64,000 bases of DNA from the NCBI GenBank assembly GCA_958450325.1, contig OY288257.1:16263873-16327872 (forward strand). The letters run 5' to 3'. Position 1 is the stretch's first letter. Every line of letters begins with the position of its first letter. Made by a program: the position numbers and the translations under genes. Under the pieces are notes generated by a model that saw only the letters and a list, made by a program, of their open reading frames with translations, was not told where the DNA came from and ran no database searches. Of the stretch, positions 12,370 through 23,869 are shown piece by piece. The stretch comes from Agrostemma githago (lineage: Eukaryota; Streptophyta; Magnoliopsida; Caryophyllales; Caryophyllaceae).

Positions 12370-12899
12370 ACAATCCGCGAAAATTCACGGGTCTGTTTTA
12401 TAATCGAGTTATATATATTAAATTGAACTAAAAGTAAAGATTATGGATAAGATATACTTCGTTCGGTTTTAAATAATTGATCCGTTTGTGTAATATATGT
12501 GAGGAGTACTATGTATTTAAAATAAGTGTTCATAGTACTTCGTATTTGCAATATTCATATTTTTTTTAAAACAACCCATAAGGGTCCCTACTATATTAAT
12601 AATCATCAAAAACAATGTTTGATAAATAGACAGGCAGCGTGTCCGACCATAAGCACCTATTTGAATTTATCGGTATGATATGAGCGCAAGTTCGTGTACC
12701 ACATCATTATGAGTCTTTCGAACAAAAGACCAGGAAATAGAATTAAAACAATTACAAAGATCAAGAATATCATCAATAATTATAATTAGAATATTTCTTC
12801 TATCTGTCCTTCTTGAGTGCTTCTATCACCTGATCAAGGCAATAACTCTCCATAATTACGCCTTCATGTCCCGCTCTCTTCACCTCTGTAGGCCCATTG
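12368..12899. other. Unassigned AT-rich spacer
   Basis: No reading frame, terminal repeat or RNA gene is recognisable here. Confidence 0.6.
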
Positions 12900-13290
12900 A
12901 GTGCTTCTATCACGTGTGATTCGCAACTAAGTTGTCTATGATGCATCATCCCTCACAAGACCTACGCTTCTTATCCCGACAAACTACACCCACTCAGACA
13001 TCCATGTCCTCCTTCACTTTTGCATCAACGTTGATTTTAACTGCTCCCCGTTGGTGTCGTTCGTCCTCCTCGTCCTCTTCCCCTCGGTTGTCTAGCTCCT
13101 CTTTCTTCTCCTTCCGACCTTCCTCTATCTCCTCCAACACCTCCATAGCACACTTCACGATATATATTTCGATCATCCCGCTGCCCACCCTCAACAACCT
13201 TATGGTTACGACGCTCTCAAATAGTCCATCAACCTACCATTAAACGCTCGTAATCCTCCTCGGTAAGGTCCCGCCACCTAGCCTTCACTC
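12900..13290 (-). pseudogene. Relic of a LINE-type RNase H (RVT_3) domain
   Basis: Translating the minus strand gives, in pieces, ERRNHKVVEGG, then an acidic and basic linker, then VKINVDAKVKEDMDV, a stop, and VGVVCRDKKR. This order matches the plant non-LTR retrotransposon pattern in which W..W..RN..VFE is followed by the RNase H start KxNVDAA and GxVCRD. Stops fall within the WTIWERRN segment and just after EDMDV, and the frame is broken elsewhere. No upstream reverse transcriptase is seen, so only a short 3' fragment remains. The opposite-strand frame of 103 codons is a shadow. Confidence 0.55.
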
Positions 13291-13434
13291 ATTCCTGTAT
13301 CCCCACGCATCTATCTCCCCAATCATAAAGTCTTAAACTTTTTCACACTCGTCTCGGAAAAGATGCGCAATATTCATATTGATTAACTAAGTAAACTGAA
13401 GAAAAGAAACACGATTATACTTTGACCTGTCAAT

Positions 13435-13450
13435 CCCCCCCCCCCCCCCC
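13435..13450. repeat. Homopolymer of 16 C
   Basis: Sixteen consecutive C residues just before a stretch rich in CCCGCCC and GACCCG words. The run length may be unreliable. Confidence 0.9.
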
Positions 13451-13993
13451 TCCGAAAACCCGCCCGAAAATTTTCCAGAAAAAAACCCGCCCAAATATGA
13501 CCTGACCCGATAATGACTCGAATATTTTAGTCAGAACTCGTCCAACCCGAAAATAGGTAAATTAAAAAATATTAATATTAACTAAAATTTCTCAAAAATA
13601 GTACTTCCTCCGGTTTTTAATGTTCTACCCATTTGATAGAGCATAAAGTTTTTTGTTACGAATATTTAATTGAAAAAGTAAGGATAGTAGTAGAGGTCAT
13701 GACCTCGTTTGACTCGAACCCTTTTTGACCAGATACTTTTAGGGTCGAAACTCGAATCGACCCGTTGGGTTAACGTGAATTTATTAAAATTATTAAAATA
13801 TTAATATTTTAATATTATATTTGAATTTTTAATTAAAAAACTAATACTTATGATATTTTAAATTACAACGATAAGAAGATATTGAATTTTAATGTTGAGG
13901 TAAAACTCCTTTAATCATTTGAATAATAATACTCCTATAATTTTAAAAATTGATTTTAATATTTTTTTAAAATAAACATTATAATTAAAGAGT

Positions 13994-14029
<36 letters not shown>

Positions 14030-14300
14030 CTTCCTCTAACTTTCTAAGATTTTCTCACTTGATTATTTAATACTCTCTCAAATGCGATCTTCCCACTTTC
14101 TAAGAGTTTCTTACCCGTATGATCTCAAAGAGTATTTTTTTTGACTTAAAAAGCGCTGAAAAAATTAGGTGTTCAAAAATATTTCTTACCTGTATTCTGA
14201 CCATAACCCGACCCGTAACCCGTGTTTGACCGACCCATAAATGACCGACCCACATTCTGACCCAACCCAACCCGCACGGCGACCCGTTTGAAATGTCTAG
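13451..14300. repeat. AT-rich repeat with scattered GACCCG words
   Basis: Words such as GACCTGACCCG, ACCCGACCCGTAACCCG and GACCCAACCCAACCCG cluster near 13455-13560, 13690-13770 and 14200-14290. Similar words recur at 18140-18240, 18430-18480, 19000-19030, 19320-19390 and 19860-19990. A perfect inverted run of TAA and TTA triplets lies at about 13996-14030. No coding content. It is probably a dispersed non-coding element of unknown class. Confidence 0.45.
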
Positions 14301-15080
14301 ATATAATCAATTAAAATATTTTGTACTCTTAATCTTATACAGTACTTCGTATGATGTATACTCATTAGATAAATCGTAATATATAAAAATACGCATTAGA
14401 TAAAAATATTGTATTTATGATATATACGTATATGATTTATGTAAATCATTTAAAAATAATTAAATTCTGTTTAATGTTTGAAAATTTCAGTATTAAAAAT
14501 TAATACGACGATTATATTTGTATTCTAGATAGGTAAGTGACAAAATATTATTTGATGAATTATTTCTAATAATGATTTAAGACATAAATAAGAAATCTTA
14601 GCTTCTTTTTTTGTGACTATTTTTAATCAATTTTTTTTTGAGAGAACTATTTTTAATCAATTATATAAATGTTACATAAATGAAAAAAAGTTTGACTTTT
14701 ACGTTTACTAATATAGGAACTATTATGAGCATGACATAAAATTGCGTCATTCAGTGGCGGACCAAAGATTTTTCAGTTAGGGGGCACTATTTTTTTTCCC
14801 GATATGTTTTGCATTTTTAAACTATTTTTACGATATTTTTTCTATATAATAATGAACAATGAGACCTGTCAAAAAATGTTTATATATGTTTTAAATCATA
14901 TTTTTATCACACGGTTATTAAAATCATTACCAAATTAAATAAACTAATTACGTTATATAGGAAAAAAATTAAGACAAATATTTACAACGTGTCGTGAATA
15001 ATCTATAAGTAAAAGAATGAAAGTTTTGAGAAATAGTTTAAGTATTATACATAGAAATTTCCATTAAATTGTGGCATTAA
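14301..15080. other. AT-rich spacer with a possible hAT end
   Basis: Mostly featureless. CAGTGGCGGACC at 14752 resembles the start CAGTGGCGGA seen in many plant hAT elements, but I found no matching inverted end nearby, so at most it is a relic. Confidence 0.35.
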
Positions 15081-15160
15081 GTATGAGGTGGTAAGATTGG
15101 TTACATAATTGGCCTTGTGTTCACCGAACCTGGGTTCAAATCCCTTACTCAAACATTGTC
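15081..15160 (+). repeat. Possible SINE head (tRNA-like A and B boxes)
   Basis: GGTGGTAAGATTGG (15088-15101) resembles a pol III A box and GGGTTCAAATCCC (15132-15144) a B box, spaced as in tRNA-derived SINEs. I see no clear tail or target duplication, so the 3' limit is unknown. Confidence 0.4.
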
Positions 15161-15240
15161 TTCTGAATACTACATACACTACTATAATGACTTAATGAGA
15201 TAGATGAATTCAATGATTCCAAAATATAAGTTAAAAATAT

Positions 15241-15423
15241 TTTATTTATCTTTTTTTTAAATCACCAAAATTACTACTTGTATGAGTATTGTTTGTAATT
15301 TATGCGCTTTTCTATTTATCGTTAAGTTCAACTCATACTTTATTTATCTTTTTTTTAAATCACCAAAATTACTATGAGTATTGTTTGTAATTTATGAGCT
15401 TTTCTATTTATCGTTAAGTTCAA
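15241..15423 (+). repeat. Tandem duplication of about 98 bp
   Basis: Two copies start at 15241 and 15339 and share ATCACCAAAATTACTA and TATTTATCGTTAAGTTCAA. The second copy lacks a few bases. Non-coding. Confidence 0.9.
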
Positions 15424-15612
15424 TTCCCTTTTATTATAATAATACTCACATATATTAAAAATATGAGACAATTCCAAAAAATTGGAGGGAATATCAATTA
15501 AGTATTAATTAACTTATGTGAGACGGTATGACATCGTCTAACCATCGTGAAATAAAACATTCGAAGCGACTAATGTCGTGTGGTACAACGTACAAGTGGA
15601 GAGCTAAAATGT

Positions 15613-15738
15613 CTTTTTTTTGTTCAACGAAAAGCGCACTTAATCGCATTACAATATACGGGAGGGGGATTCGAACCTGAGATCTATTGTCCCAAAGCAC
15701 CTAGCCTTAACCTCTAGACTAACACATCTTCGGTAATA
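15613..15738 (-). mobile_element. SINE with 14-bp target duplication
   Basis: On the minus strand there is an A-box-like TAGTCTAGAGGTTAAGG followed by the B box GGTTCGAATCC, and the element ends in a short A run next to 15613. It is flanked by identical 14-bp copies of GAGAGCTAAAATGT at 15599-15612 and 15739-15752. A pol III promoter, terminal A-tract and target duplication together define a full-length, 126-bp tRNA-derived SINE. It is not a functional tRNA gene, because no cloverleaf can be completed. Confidence 0.85.
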
Positions 15739-16109
15739 GAGAGCTAAAATGTATTACTCCATAGTCCATACCCGATTATAGGTTTGAAAGCAAAAATGTG
15801 CGTGGAACATGCATGTGCACACTTTGCCTGGCCTAGAACATTTATAGGCACAGCATCAAATGCTTTTGTTCGTGGTCCTAGACAATGCAATGCAAAATAA
15901 AAAGTTTCATTATATTATACTCCCTCAAATTCATTTTATTGTTTCCATCTACTTTTTCATATTTGTTAATATATATTTTCTTTTATCTATATCTTCGGTT
16001 ATGTATTTCTAAAAATTATAAAAATTTGATATTTATAACGTATTCGATTAGACGATTTAAACAAGATCTCACATGACTTTGTTTTATCTTATACGGAGTA
16101 TATATATTA

Positions 16110-16312
16110 CTCCCTCTGTTTCTTTGATATCTTCCACATTTTTTTTTTCAACCATTTCTTTGATTTCTTCCACTTTCCTTTTTTTCTATCACACTTCTCT
16201 CTTACCTAGGCGGCCCACTTACTTTACTCCCTCCCTACTTTTACTTATTTTATTGTTTTTCTTAAGAAATGTGCCACTTTTAAGGTGAAAGAAATCATAG
16301 AAACGGAGGGAG
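16110..16312. mobile_element. Stowaway MITE
   Basis: The 203-bp element has terminal inverted repeats (CTCCCTCTGTTTCTTTGAT at the left, ATCATAGAAACGGAGGGAG at the right) flanked by TA on both sides. This is the Stowaway (Tc1/mariner-related) signature. It is non-autonomous and has no coding capacity. An internal TTTCTTTGAT repeat follows the left end. Confidence 0.88.
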
Positions 16313-16778
16313 TAGAAGTTAGTGACAATTTCACTCAACTATGAATAGTGTCCAAAAAATAAATACAAACAATCAAATGGAGCGGAGAGAGTATGAGTAG
16401 TTTTCAACTTCCCACATTTCCAAGGAATCGGACCTTCGACACCTGAAATTTTGTTTATCATCATTTTTAAAAATATTTTGGAAGTTGATGTTCTATAGTA
16501 GTATGAAATAAAAATGTAGAATTAGATAAACGGAAGTGTCAGATAATTGTACTATATTGATTATTGATCGATGCACCTTGGAAGCCAAGCACGTGCACTT
16601 CAAACTTCAAAGGGTACCTATTGTCATCTATCGTCAAATTCAAGGAGTCAAGGGTGGTGATATACTCCAAATATATACCGGAAGAATTTGTAGGTCTTAG
16701 CTTGCAGGGAGCATAATTTTGCAAATTAGCATATTCGACCTCAAACTACTTTTTCAATATGCTATAAACCAAACACTA

Positions 16779-16866
16779 CCTCCGTATCTATATATTCGTC
16801 CACTTTCAATATAATACTCCACTCATATATTAAACAAAGTGGACGAACATATAGATACGGAGGAAG
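16779..16866. mobile_element. Short Stowaway-like MITE (88 bp)
   Basis: CCTCCGTATCTATATATTCG pairs with CGAACATATAGATACGGAGG over nearly the whole element, with TA on both sides. It is almost entirely a hairpin. Confidence 0.85.
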
Positions 16867-17132
16867 TACTGTAAATAACATACTCCCTTTATATATCCCC
16901 ACAGGAAGTTTACGTTATTGGTGATTTGAGTGTCATTGTCAGTCATTTAAGTATAATTGGATATCGTAGTAGAATTATACGGAAACTCGTAAAGTACTAA
17001 AGTTATAATATGAATCGGGAGTGTGGAGTACAGGTTCATATATAAACAAATATCGAGTTTACGGTATTTTCGAGTTGTTGATAAAGCTGTTTAGAAATCC
17101 TTATAGCAATGACGGAAGGTTATTCGGGTATT

Positions 17133-17270
17133 GATAATGCTACTCAAAAATCACTTTTGCCACTCACTGTTGTGAGAGTCATCTATAGTCTATAGTCTAT
17201 AGTCTATACAATATATTTCCATCATATACACAAAATTGAGTGGCATAAGTGGTCCTTGAGTGACGTTATC
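17133..17270. mobile_element. Foldback MITE of unknown superfamily
   Basis: The ends GATAATGCTACTCAA and TTGAGTGACGTTATC are imperfect inverted repeats, continued inward by CACTTTTGCCACTCA and its partner. The middle holds a short TCTATAG tandem repeat (about 17186-17208). No TA or clear longer target duplication is seen, so the superfamily is open. Confidence 0.65.
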
Positions 17271-17996
17271 ACTTTCCTATTTCTAGATCCTATTATTTCG
17301 CTTCTGCCTTTTAAATTTATCATATGTTCATATAGTAATTAGAAGATGATAAATAAATAGCTCTTAGCCTCTTACATGCTCCACTCAGTCGTGCTCGGAT
17401 CCCATGTCATGAGCCAGGCCCGCACTGAGCCCAGATAGCCATGGCTAGGTCAAGTATATAACACTCCGTACTAAGCTATATAAAATATATTATAATCATA
17501 TAATACACGAAAATCCATTTAATAAATATAAAAAAATAGTCCGCAGAAGAAAGTGAGTGTGCCGTGCCGTGCATGGTAGACGGGGAGTGGCAGCCATATA
17601 CATGGTTTTGGGGGCAGTAAGTTATGGAAGTACCCCGCTCTGCGTTCTATACTATACTTGTACCCTTTTTTGAGTTGTGGACAAGGTTTGCCTCCCACTT
17701 TTAAAAATTCCTCCTTTGCTAGCTTATGGTTTATCACAAAACACTTCTTTTTAGCAAATCCCATGACCCACCTCACGTTCCCCCACTACCCTGTTACTAC
17801 TCCACTAGTTACTTATTATTGTTACTTGTTGCTCCTATGCTAATAAATCAGGGGAGAATAATATTGACATATTTACTCCTCCCTCCTATCTCTTTTAGAC
17901 CATGTCCTTCAATTCTAGTTCATTTTAGTTCTATTATCTCCTAATATATTACTCTCATTCGAAGCGAGTCATTACATTCATCACAATCATAGTTTA
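17271..17996. other. Spacer without recognisable features
   Basis: The open frames here (up to 85 codons) overlap on both strands and match no family I recognise. I see no RNA gene or repeat. Confidence 0.55.
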
Positions 17997-18025
17997 CTAG
18001 TTTTAATGCCCGTGCGATGCACGGG
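17997..18025 (-). mobile_element. Helitron-like 3' terminus
   Basis: On the minus strand a hairpin, CCCGTGCATCGCACGGG, is followed after eight bases by CTAG and then T. A GC-rich hairpin just before CTRR with a T after it is the classical Helitron 3' end. The element would extend to the right. I could not find a convincing 5' TC end, so its length is unknown, and the GACCCG-rich sequence that follows may be its body. Confidence 0.5.
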
Positions 18026-20867
18026 TGCAACAAAAATGTTACTAAATGATCCATAATAGTGATAATACTTCATTTTATAATATTGACTGTGACGAACGGT
18101 TTATGATTATTTCAAATAATTGTAATTTTGGAGTTATTGATAATAACTCGACCTGTGACTCGTATAACCCGACCCGTATCCTGACTCCACTCGTATAACT
18201 CGACCCGCGAGCCGACCCACTCGACTTGTTTGACTGGTCTCGTGCATGTATTGATTACTTACTTGGATAAAAAAATGACGCTCATCAAAGTAGTAGGTCA
18301 TGTATCTGTGAGCAATATTAAAACGTCACAACTCATTTGTGAACATTTAGTTTATCTATGTCTTTTACGGAGTACTTTATAAGATTATAATCATTTGACT
18401 TAATGCATCAAATATTTTGTATGCATGCTCGCACTATATTCGACCCTACCCGCCCGACCCATTGTTATTAGGGTCACGAGCCCTTTTTTCTTGAGCCGCG
18501 ACGCATTTGACCTAAACCAATCTAAAAGATTTAGTCTAAAAGCCTAGTTCGACTCAATCTATTATTCTGCCTAGATTTTGTTAAAACTCTAATTTTAATT
18601 TATTAGTTATTAGATATAACTAATTTTATATATTACTCTGTATTCTTTTATTTGAATATAACTTTATGTCTAATCTTAACCTAAATTATCTAGCAATTTT
18701 ATTACGTTACTCTCTTGTAAAGTTGTATATATGGAGCCTAACAGAAATTCTTACTTGTGACGGATATATTCGTCGCAAACTTGCGACGGTCAAGTACTAC
18801 CTATGTAGGGTAGATAAACTAAAGCAAAATACTTAGTAAATGACACTTTATTTTGTCTTATCTACCCAATGGGTAGTATTTTTCCCGTCGCAAGCTTGCG
18901 ATTCTGTGACAGATATGGTCGTCACAAGGAACACTTGTTGGGAGATTAAATTTGTGTTAACATGTTAAATAGTAATGTTACTATTAGACTCAACAAAACT
19001 TGACCTGACTTGTAACACGATCCGCTCAACCCGTTTATTCATAGGTTAAGATTCAAGACATCTAAATCTTGATCCGCGACTCGATATTTTAAATTACAAA
19101 TATAAATTAATATTCAATTTAATACAACATTTTTTATCTTTTGATAGTAAATAATTATTAAAATAGTTTTAAAAATTCATTGTAATATAAACATTATAAT
19201 AAAGGAGTATAAAAATAATATTATTAAAATAAATAAAAAGATAATATCGAAAATATTACTCCGTTCTACTTAAAGGTAAAAAAAATCTACGTTCGAAACT
19301 ATTTTTCAGCTATATTCTAAGCATAATCGTCTCGTGACCCGTATAACCCGACCCCTATTTGAACCGACCTGTAGTCTAACCCGACATATATAAAGTTATT
19401 TAAATAAATTATGTAGTTTAAAAAAGTTTGAGACTACGTGTCACTTGAAATACCCGTAGTCTAACCCGACATGTATTCATTATGTTTTTAATTATTTAAT
19501 TATTCTATTTAAGTGTTTGAACTTCATTAAATTTTGAATTAGTTAAAATAATTTAATCAAGTTTGAAGTGTTCAAAATTTTTAAATACTTAAATATGATA
19601 AATAATTTAAGTTTATATTTAAGAATTCTCTATTGGAGATTACCAACGTCGCTCGAAAAGTGGATCGTTTAATTATATTGATAATTGACGGATTGATTGA
19701 TTGAACATAATTATTTTTGATATATTAATCAATTTATTTGAATATGATTTTGTTTCTAATTTTAACTTAAATTATCTAGCACTCTTATTAGTATATACGT
19801 AGTATATTGTTTTCTTATAAATCAGGAGACTAAAGTTGTACTCTCTAGTTGATTCTGAATGACTTGACTTGACCCGTAAACCCTACCCATCCAACCCGTT
19901 TTTCGTAGGTCAACACCTATAAATCTTGATCCGCGACTTGACTGTCATCAAACCCGGTATATTAGGGTCGCGCCCCGACCCGACCTGTCCGTTAAAAATT
20001 ATTTACTCTATATGATTGCAATATTAAATGCAATGTAGTTTTATTTTGATAACACCTCTAAATGAAGTAATAATTTATTTATTTTTATTGTGTAATATCT
20101 TTTAAAACATTTATTATTTATAATTATTTCTATATAAATATGACAAGTAATGAATATAAATAAAATACTCCAATATTAAATTAAAAAAACTCTAAATATT
20201 TTTTATTGATATAAAAGGTAAAAAGTTGAAAATAATGTAATAGATTTTACATAAAATTATAATTCCTCACACAGTATTTTCGCAAAAATGTAAATCCAAT
20301 TCTATTAGGATAATTTTATCTTAATAAATATATCTACTTATATTAGGATAATAATTTTATTTTAATAATAATTCTCCAAAAATGACGATTATTTGAAATA
20401 ATCATAACCATTTTACGCGTTCCACGCGGTGTGTATTCAAATTTTGTTGTTTTCTGAGGTGGTAATTAACGGTTTATATAATGGTAATTCTTTGAGTCTT
20501 AGGGGTGTTAGGATTATTTTGTCTAATACTAAGAGTCAAAGGAGTATTATTTATTATCTAATACTAAAATAAATAGGAGTATTATTCATCGTATCCACTT
20601 TTAATATGGATAATATTTAAATTATTAGTGTTTCATAAAAGTTGGATTCCCTTGAAAAAAAAGTTTTCTTTAATTATATATATTGATTTTAGTAATTATG
20701 CATGCATGCTCCTCCTTTCATAAAGCTGCCTTTTCGTTTATAACATATTTAATCTCTCTCGTATTCAAGCTATTTTCTTTACTTGTATTTCCGTTCATTT
20801 ATTTGTTTACGCTTAATAAGTTAATTTTGCATTTTATGAACAGTATCACTGAGGCATAAAGATAATA
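18026..20867. other. AT-rich spacer with GACCCG words
   Basis: This holds the foldback element listed separately (18754-18928) and several short GACCCG-type clusters. Otherwise I see only AT-rich non-coding sequence, possibly the body of the Helitron-like element starting at 17997. Confidence 0.4.
18754..18928. mobile_element. Foldback MITE with long imperfect inverted repeats
   Basis: The element runs from CTTGTGACGG to GTCACAAG. Inner arms also pair: CTTGCGACGG with CCGTCGCAAG, and CTATGTAGGGTAGATAA with TTATCTACCCAATGGG, with some mismatches. About 175 bp, no coding capacity, superfamily unclear. Confidence 0.7.
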
Positions 20868-20956
20868 CTCCCTCCGATTCTTACGATTCGCAACATTTAT
20901 TTATAATACCCTCACAAATCTTATAAAATGTTGCAAACCGTAAGAATCGAAAGGAA
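20868..20956. mobile_element. Stowaway-like MITE, first of an adjacent pair
   Basis: CTCCCTCCGATTCTTACG pairs with CGTAAGAATCGAAAGGA, and inner GCAACATTT pairs with AAATGTTGC. TA flanks both ends. The right arm has lost a perfect terminus. Confidence 0.75.
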
Positions 20957-20958
20957 TA

Positions 20959-21165
20959 CTCTCTCCGAGTTCCTATTATTGTCCCATAAGGGTTTGGGGT
21001 GAAAAATAAGGAATGAGAAATGAATGGTTGAAAAAAGAAGTAGGAAGAGAGAGAAACAAGAGAGTAATTGTGAACCACACGTTGATGGCCTAAAAAGAAA
21101 AGTGAGACAAAAATCAAACTCAGCCCAAAAAGAAAAGTGAGACAATAATAGGAACTCGGAGGGAG
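20959..21165. mobile_element. Stowaway MITE, second of an adjacent pair
   Basis: CTCTCTCCGAGTTCCTATTA pairs with TAATAGGAACTCGGAGGGAG, flanked by TA. The left TA (20957-20958) is shared with the neighbouring MITE. GAGACAATAATAGG and an internal copy of the arm suggest further duplication inside. Short open frames on the minus strand are shadows. Confidence 0.85.
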
Positions 21166-22545
21166 TAATATATAAGTTGTACATATATGTAGTTGTGTGG
21201 ACTATAATAGATACTTCGTCATTCAGTACATTGTGATACATACACTTCGATTATTCTTCATCATAAACCAATAGAATGAAAATTATGCACAACATAGGTG
21301 TGTAGTATTTGATAATGTGATACTCCTATACATATTATGGCTAATACTTGAAGACGTACTTAGCTTAGTAGACGAGTGATCGAGTAACCTAGGTTATATA
21401 TCATACTATATATATGTGCAAAGTGCGTACCCTTAAAACACTCATTGCGTTATTCGTTGAAAAAAAAAAACACTCACGAAGCAACCCTAAAAATATTGTA
21501 AACAATCCCGTCAACTTTCTTTTGTACTCTGTATACTACTCCCTCCTATTCCTCTTTTTCTTCCCTTTCTTGACATGTAAATTAAGAAAAGAGTAAGAAA
21601 TTGATCAAAGGTTATTTGTAAAGGAAAATAAAGATTTAATTAAAAGTATAATCAAATTAAAAAAAGAAAGAGGAAAAAATTAAGCCAAAAATGAAAGATG
21701 AAAGAAAACTGTTGAGAATTGGTTCCAAAATTCAAATAATCACATGTCCCACATTGACGAAGAATGTAAAGATGTTATGCTTTATAAGTCAAAGGATTAC
21801 TTCCACTATATTACCAATTGATTTTAGTGTAGAGTAGAACCCTCTTTTCTTGTGAAGTACTCTTTCTTACTTAGTTCTTCAGCATAAGGCTGGGTCCATA
21901 ATTTTACGTTGTTACTTGCTGACTGATAAAAAAGGATGGCCTCCATACTTCAGAAAAGCAGAGGAATTGAGCTACAAATCTACAATTGCTTTCCATATCC
22001 CTTTTGTATTCATGTAGATGTTAAAGTTGATTCCCATGGTCAAAAGTTCTACGTGTCGAAACTTGTACGAGTAGTTCTCTAATTTCCATATACTTTTACT
22101 TATTTATTTTGATACCAACGGTCCAACGGATTGAGATGGAAGTCGACACGTATATCGGTAGGTTGGTGCAGACCAACATGGCCCACAATCCGATAAGATA
22201 TTAGCTCACTTTAGCACGAATCATCGGTATGACACAATCATGGGCCATTGATTGTGCATGGGCCGGATTTTGAGAAAGAAGATCCAACATCATGTGGATT
22301 GTGGAACAATCTTTTCGACTTTACCGTTGTTGCTAGAATGTCAATTTGACATTTAATTAGACCATGTACGATAAATAGGAAACTTTCATCCTCTTATTTC
22401 TTCTCTCATTCTCTATTTATTTTTTTAACACCTCATAATGGCTCATTATCGTTTTTCCCCTACTACATTTTTCACTATCTTCCTCTTCTCTTTTACATTA
22501 CTTTTCTATTTTAATAATTGGATAGTCAATATTGACTGTTAAGTA
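21166..22545. other. Spacer with possible solo-LTR relic
   Basis: TGTTGAGAATTGG at 21710, followed by CATGTCCCACATTGACGAAG, resembles the start of many plant copia LTRs, but I cannot find its end or a target duplication. A lone Stowaway-type end is near 21536. Nothing else is recognisable. Confidence 0.35.
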
Positions 22546-22550
22546 CTCAT

Positions 22551-23257
22551 TGTTATCACCGTAGTAGTAGAAGTGGGGAAAGAAAAAGGATAGATCTTAT
22601 CTGGAACAAAGTACAGAAGCTGTGTCGCGACAAACGTCACTGTCCTAAAATTGATTTATGCCCCGTCTGCTACACACGGCCTCAATGGCACTCAACTCCC
22701 AGGATTCCACAACTATACCGTAACTTCAGTGTAGGTGAAGAACGGTTGAATACAACCAAGAACGTTCACCAATAACTTAATCGGAACAGAGACGATGATA
22801 TGAAGTATGAGAGTGAATGAGTGTTGAGTATTTTTGATGTGTGACTGAAATGAAGAGAAGGGCAGTTTATATAGGAGAGAAAGGGCAAGAGTTCAATGTG
22901 CAACAGTAAATGCACACTGGAAACTTGCAGCAATCAGTATATTAATCAGTCTCGAAAATGCACACAATCAGTCTCGGAAATGACAGAGGACTTGACTGAG
23001 TTTAAAAAGGATGCTTCTGGAATAAAACAATAATCCGACTACTAAAAATTACCCGCAAGCGGTGCGCCACGGGCGCTCTACCCGAGCCCGGCTCGGCGCG
23101 CGCGCGCGCGTGTGTGGTGTACGTAGTCCTCTCTTGTACACAACTAGTAGAGCATTTTAGTGGGTCATATATAAACATAGTTTAGTAGTCATAAATGATC
23201 CATGTGGGATAGTTAATACTACTTAAATGAGCTTCTTTTGAAGCATTAACTCTAACA
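22551..23257 (-). repeat. Copia A 3' LTR
   Basis: A 707-bp LTR with plus-strand ends TGTTATCACCG and ACTCTAACA, nearly identical to 42985-43688. It contains an alternating CG/TG run (about 23095-23116) that differs between the two copies. Next to it the minus strand has a purine tract (CATGTGGGGGAT at 23258-23269), the expected second-strand primer. Confidence 0.9.
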
Positions 23258-23869
23258 ATCCCCCACATGATTCAAAAGAAGAGAAGATGGAGAAATTATT
23301 GGCAAACGGAGTTTTAGTGTTTAGATGTTCAGTGTCTTGTGCACTTTAACTGACACCCAGTGCGTACAAAAACCTAAAACCATCATTTAGAGGTGGATCG
23401 AAGCCTTTAACCTCCTAATGATGTTGGTAAAAGGTTAGTTGCGCACTTACCGTACTCAAATCAGGGCTAGTATTCGCACCATTCATGAACTCATCATGAA
23501 CGCTAACTGTATGTAGTAAGTGTTTTACTTGGACTTCCCAAGTGCTCTCCAAATGAATCCTGGTAATTCATGAATGCCTCTAGAGATCCTAAAGCCTAAG
23601 GATCTCTTGGGGTTTAGAGCAATAATCCCCCACATTCACATAGGTAAATTCATCAGGTTTGACTGTCACAAACCATCCGTTTAGGACTATGAATTTATTA
23701 AGAGCCAAAGGTCAACCTTAACACACACGACAGTGGATATAAAAATAAAACATATGTCACGCAAAACAATTACAAAATGAAATGGTTGTGACATTATTAC
23801 TCGAGTTTACTGTGACTTCGTTTGACCGCATTTGACATTAGCTGAGCTAAGTTGGGTATCAATCACAGT

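Noticed and set aside
12238..12426. Tyr-Ile repeat frame
   Set aside because: Translation of a TA microsatellite.
12932..13243. 103-codon Ser-rich plus-strand frame
   Set aside because: It is the shadow of the LINE RNase H relic on the minus strand.
14752..14790. hAT element starting CAGTGGCGGA
   Set aside because: No inverted partner or 8-bp duplication found; kept only as a note in the spacer entry.
15613..15738. tRNA gene on the minus strand
   Set aside because: A and B boxes are present but the cloverleaf cannot be completed; target duplication and A-tail identify a SINE.
17519..17944. Overlapping frames of 61-85 codons on both strands
   Set aside because: No recognisable domain, start context or repeat support; both strands are open by chance.
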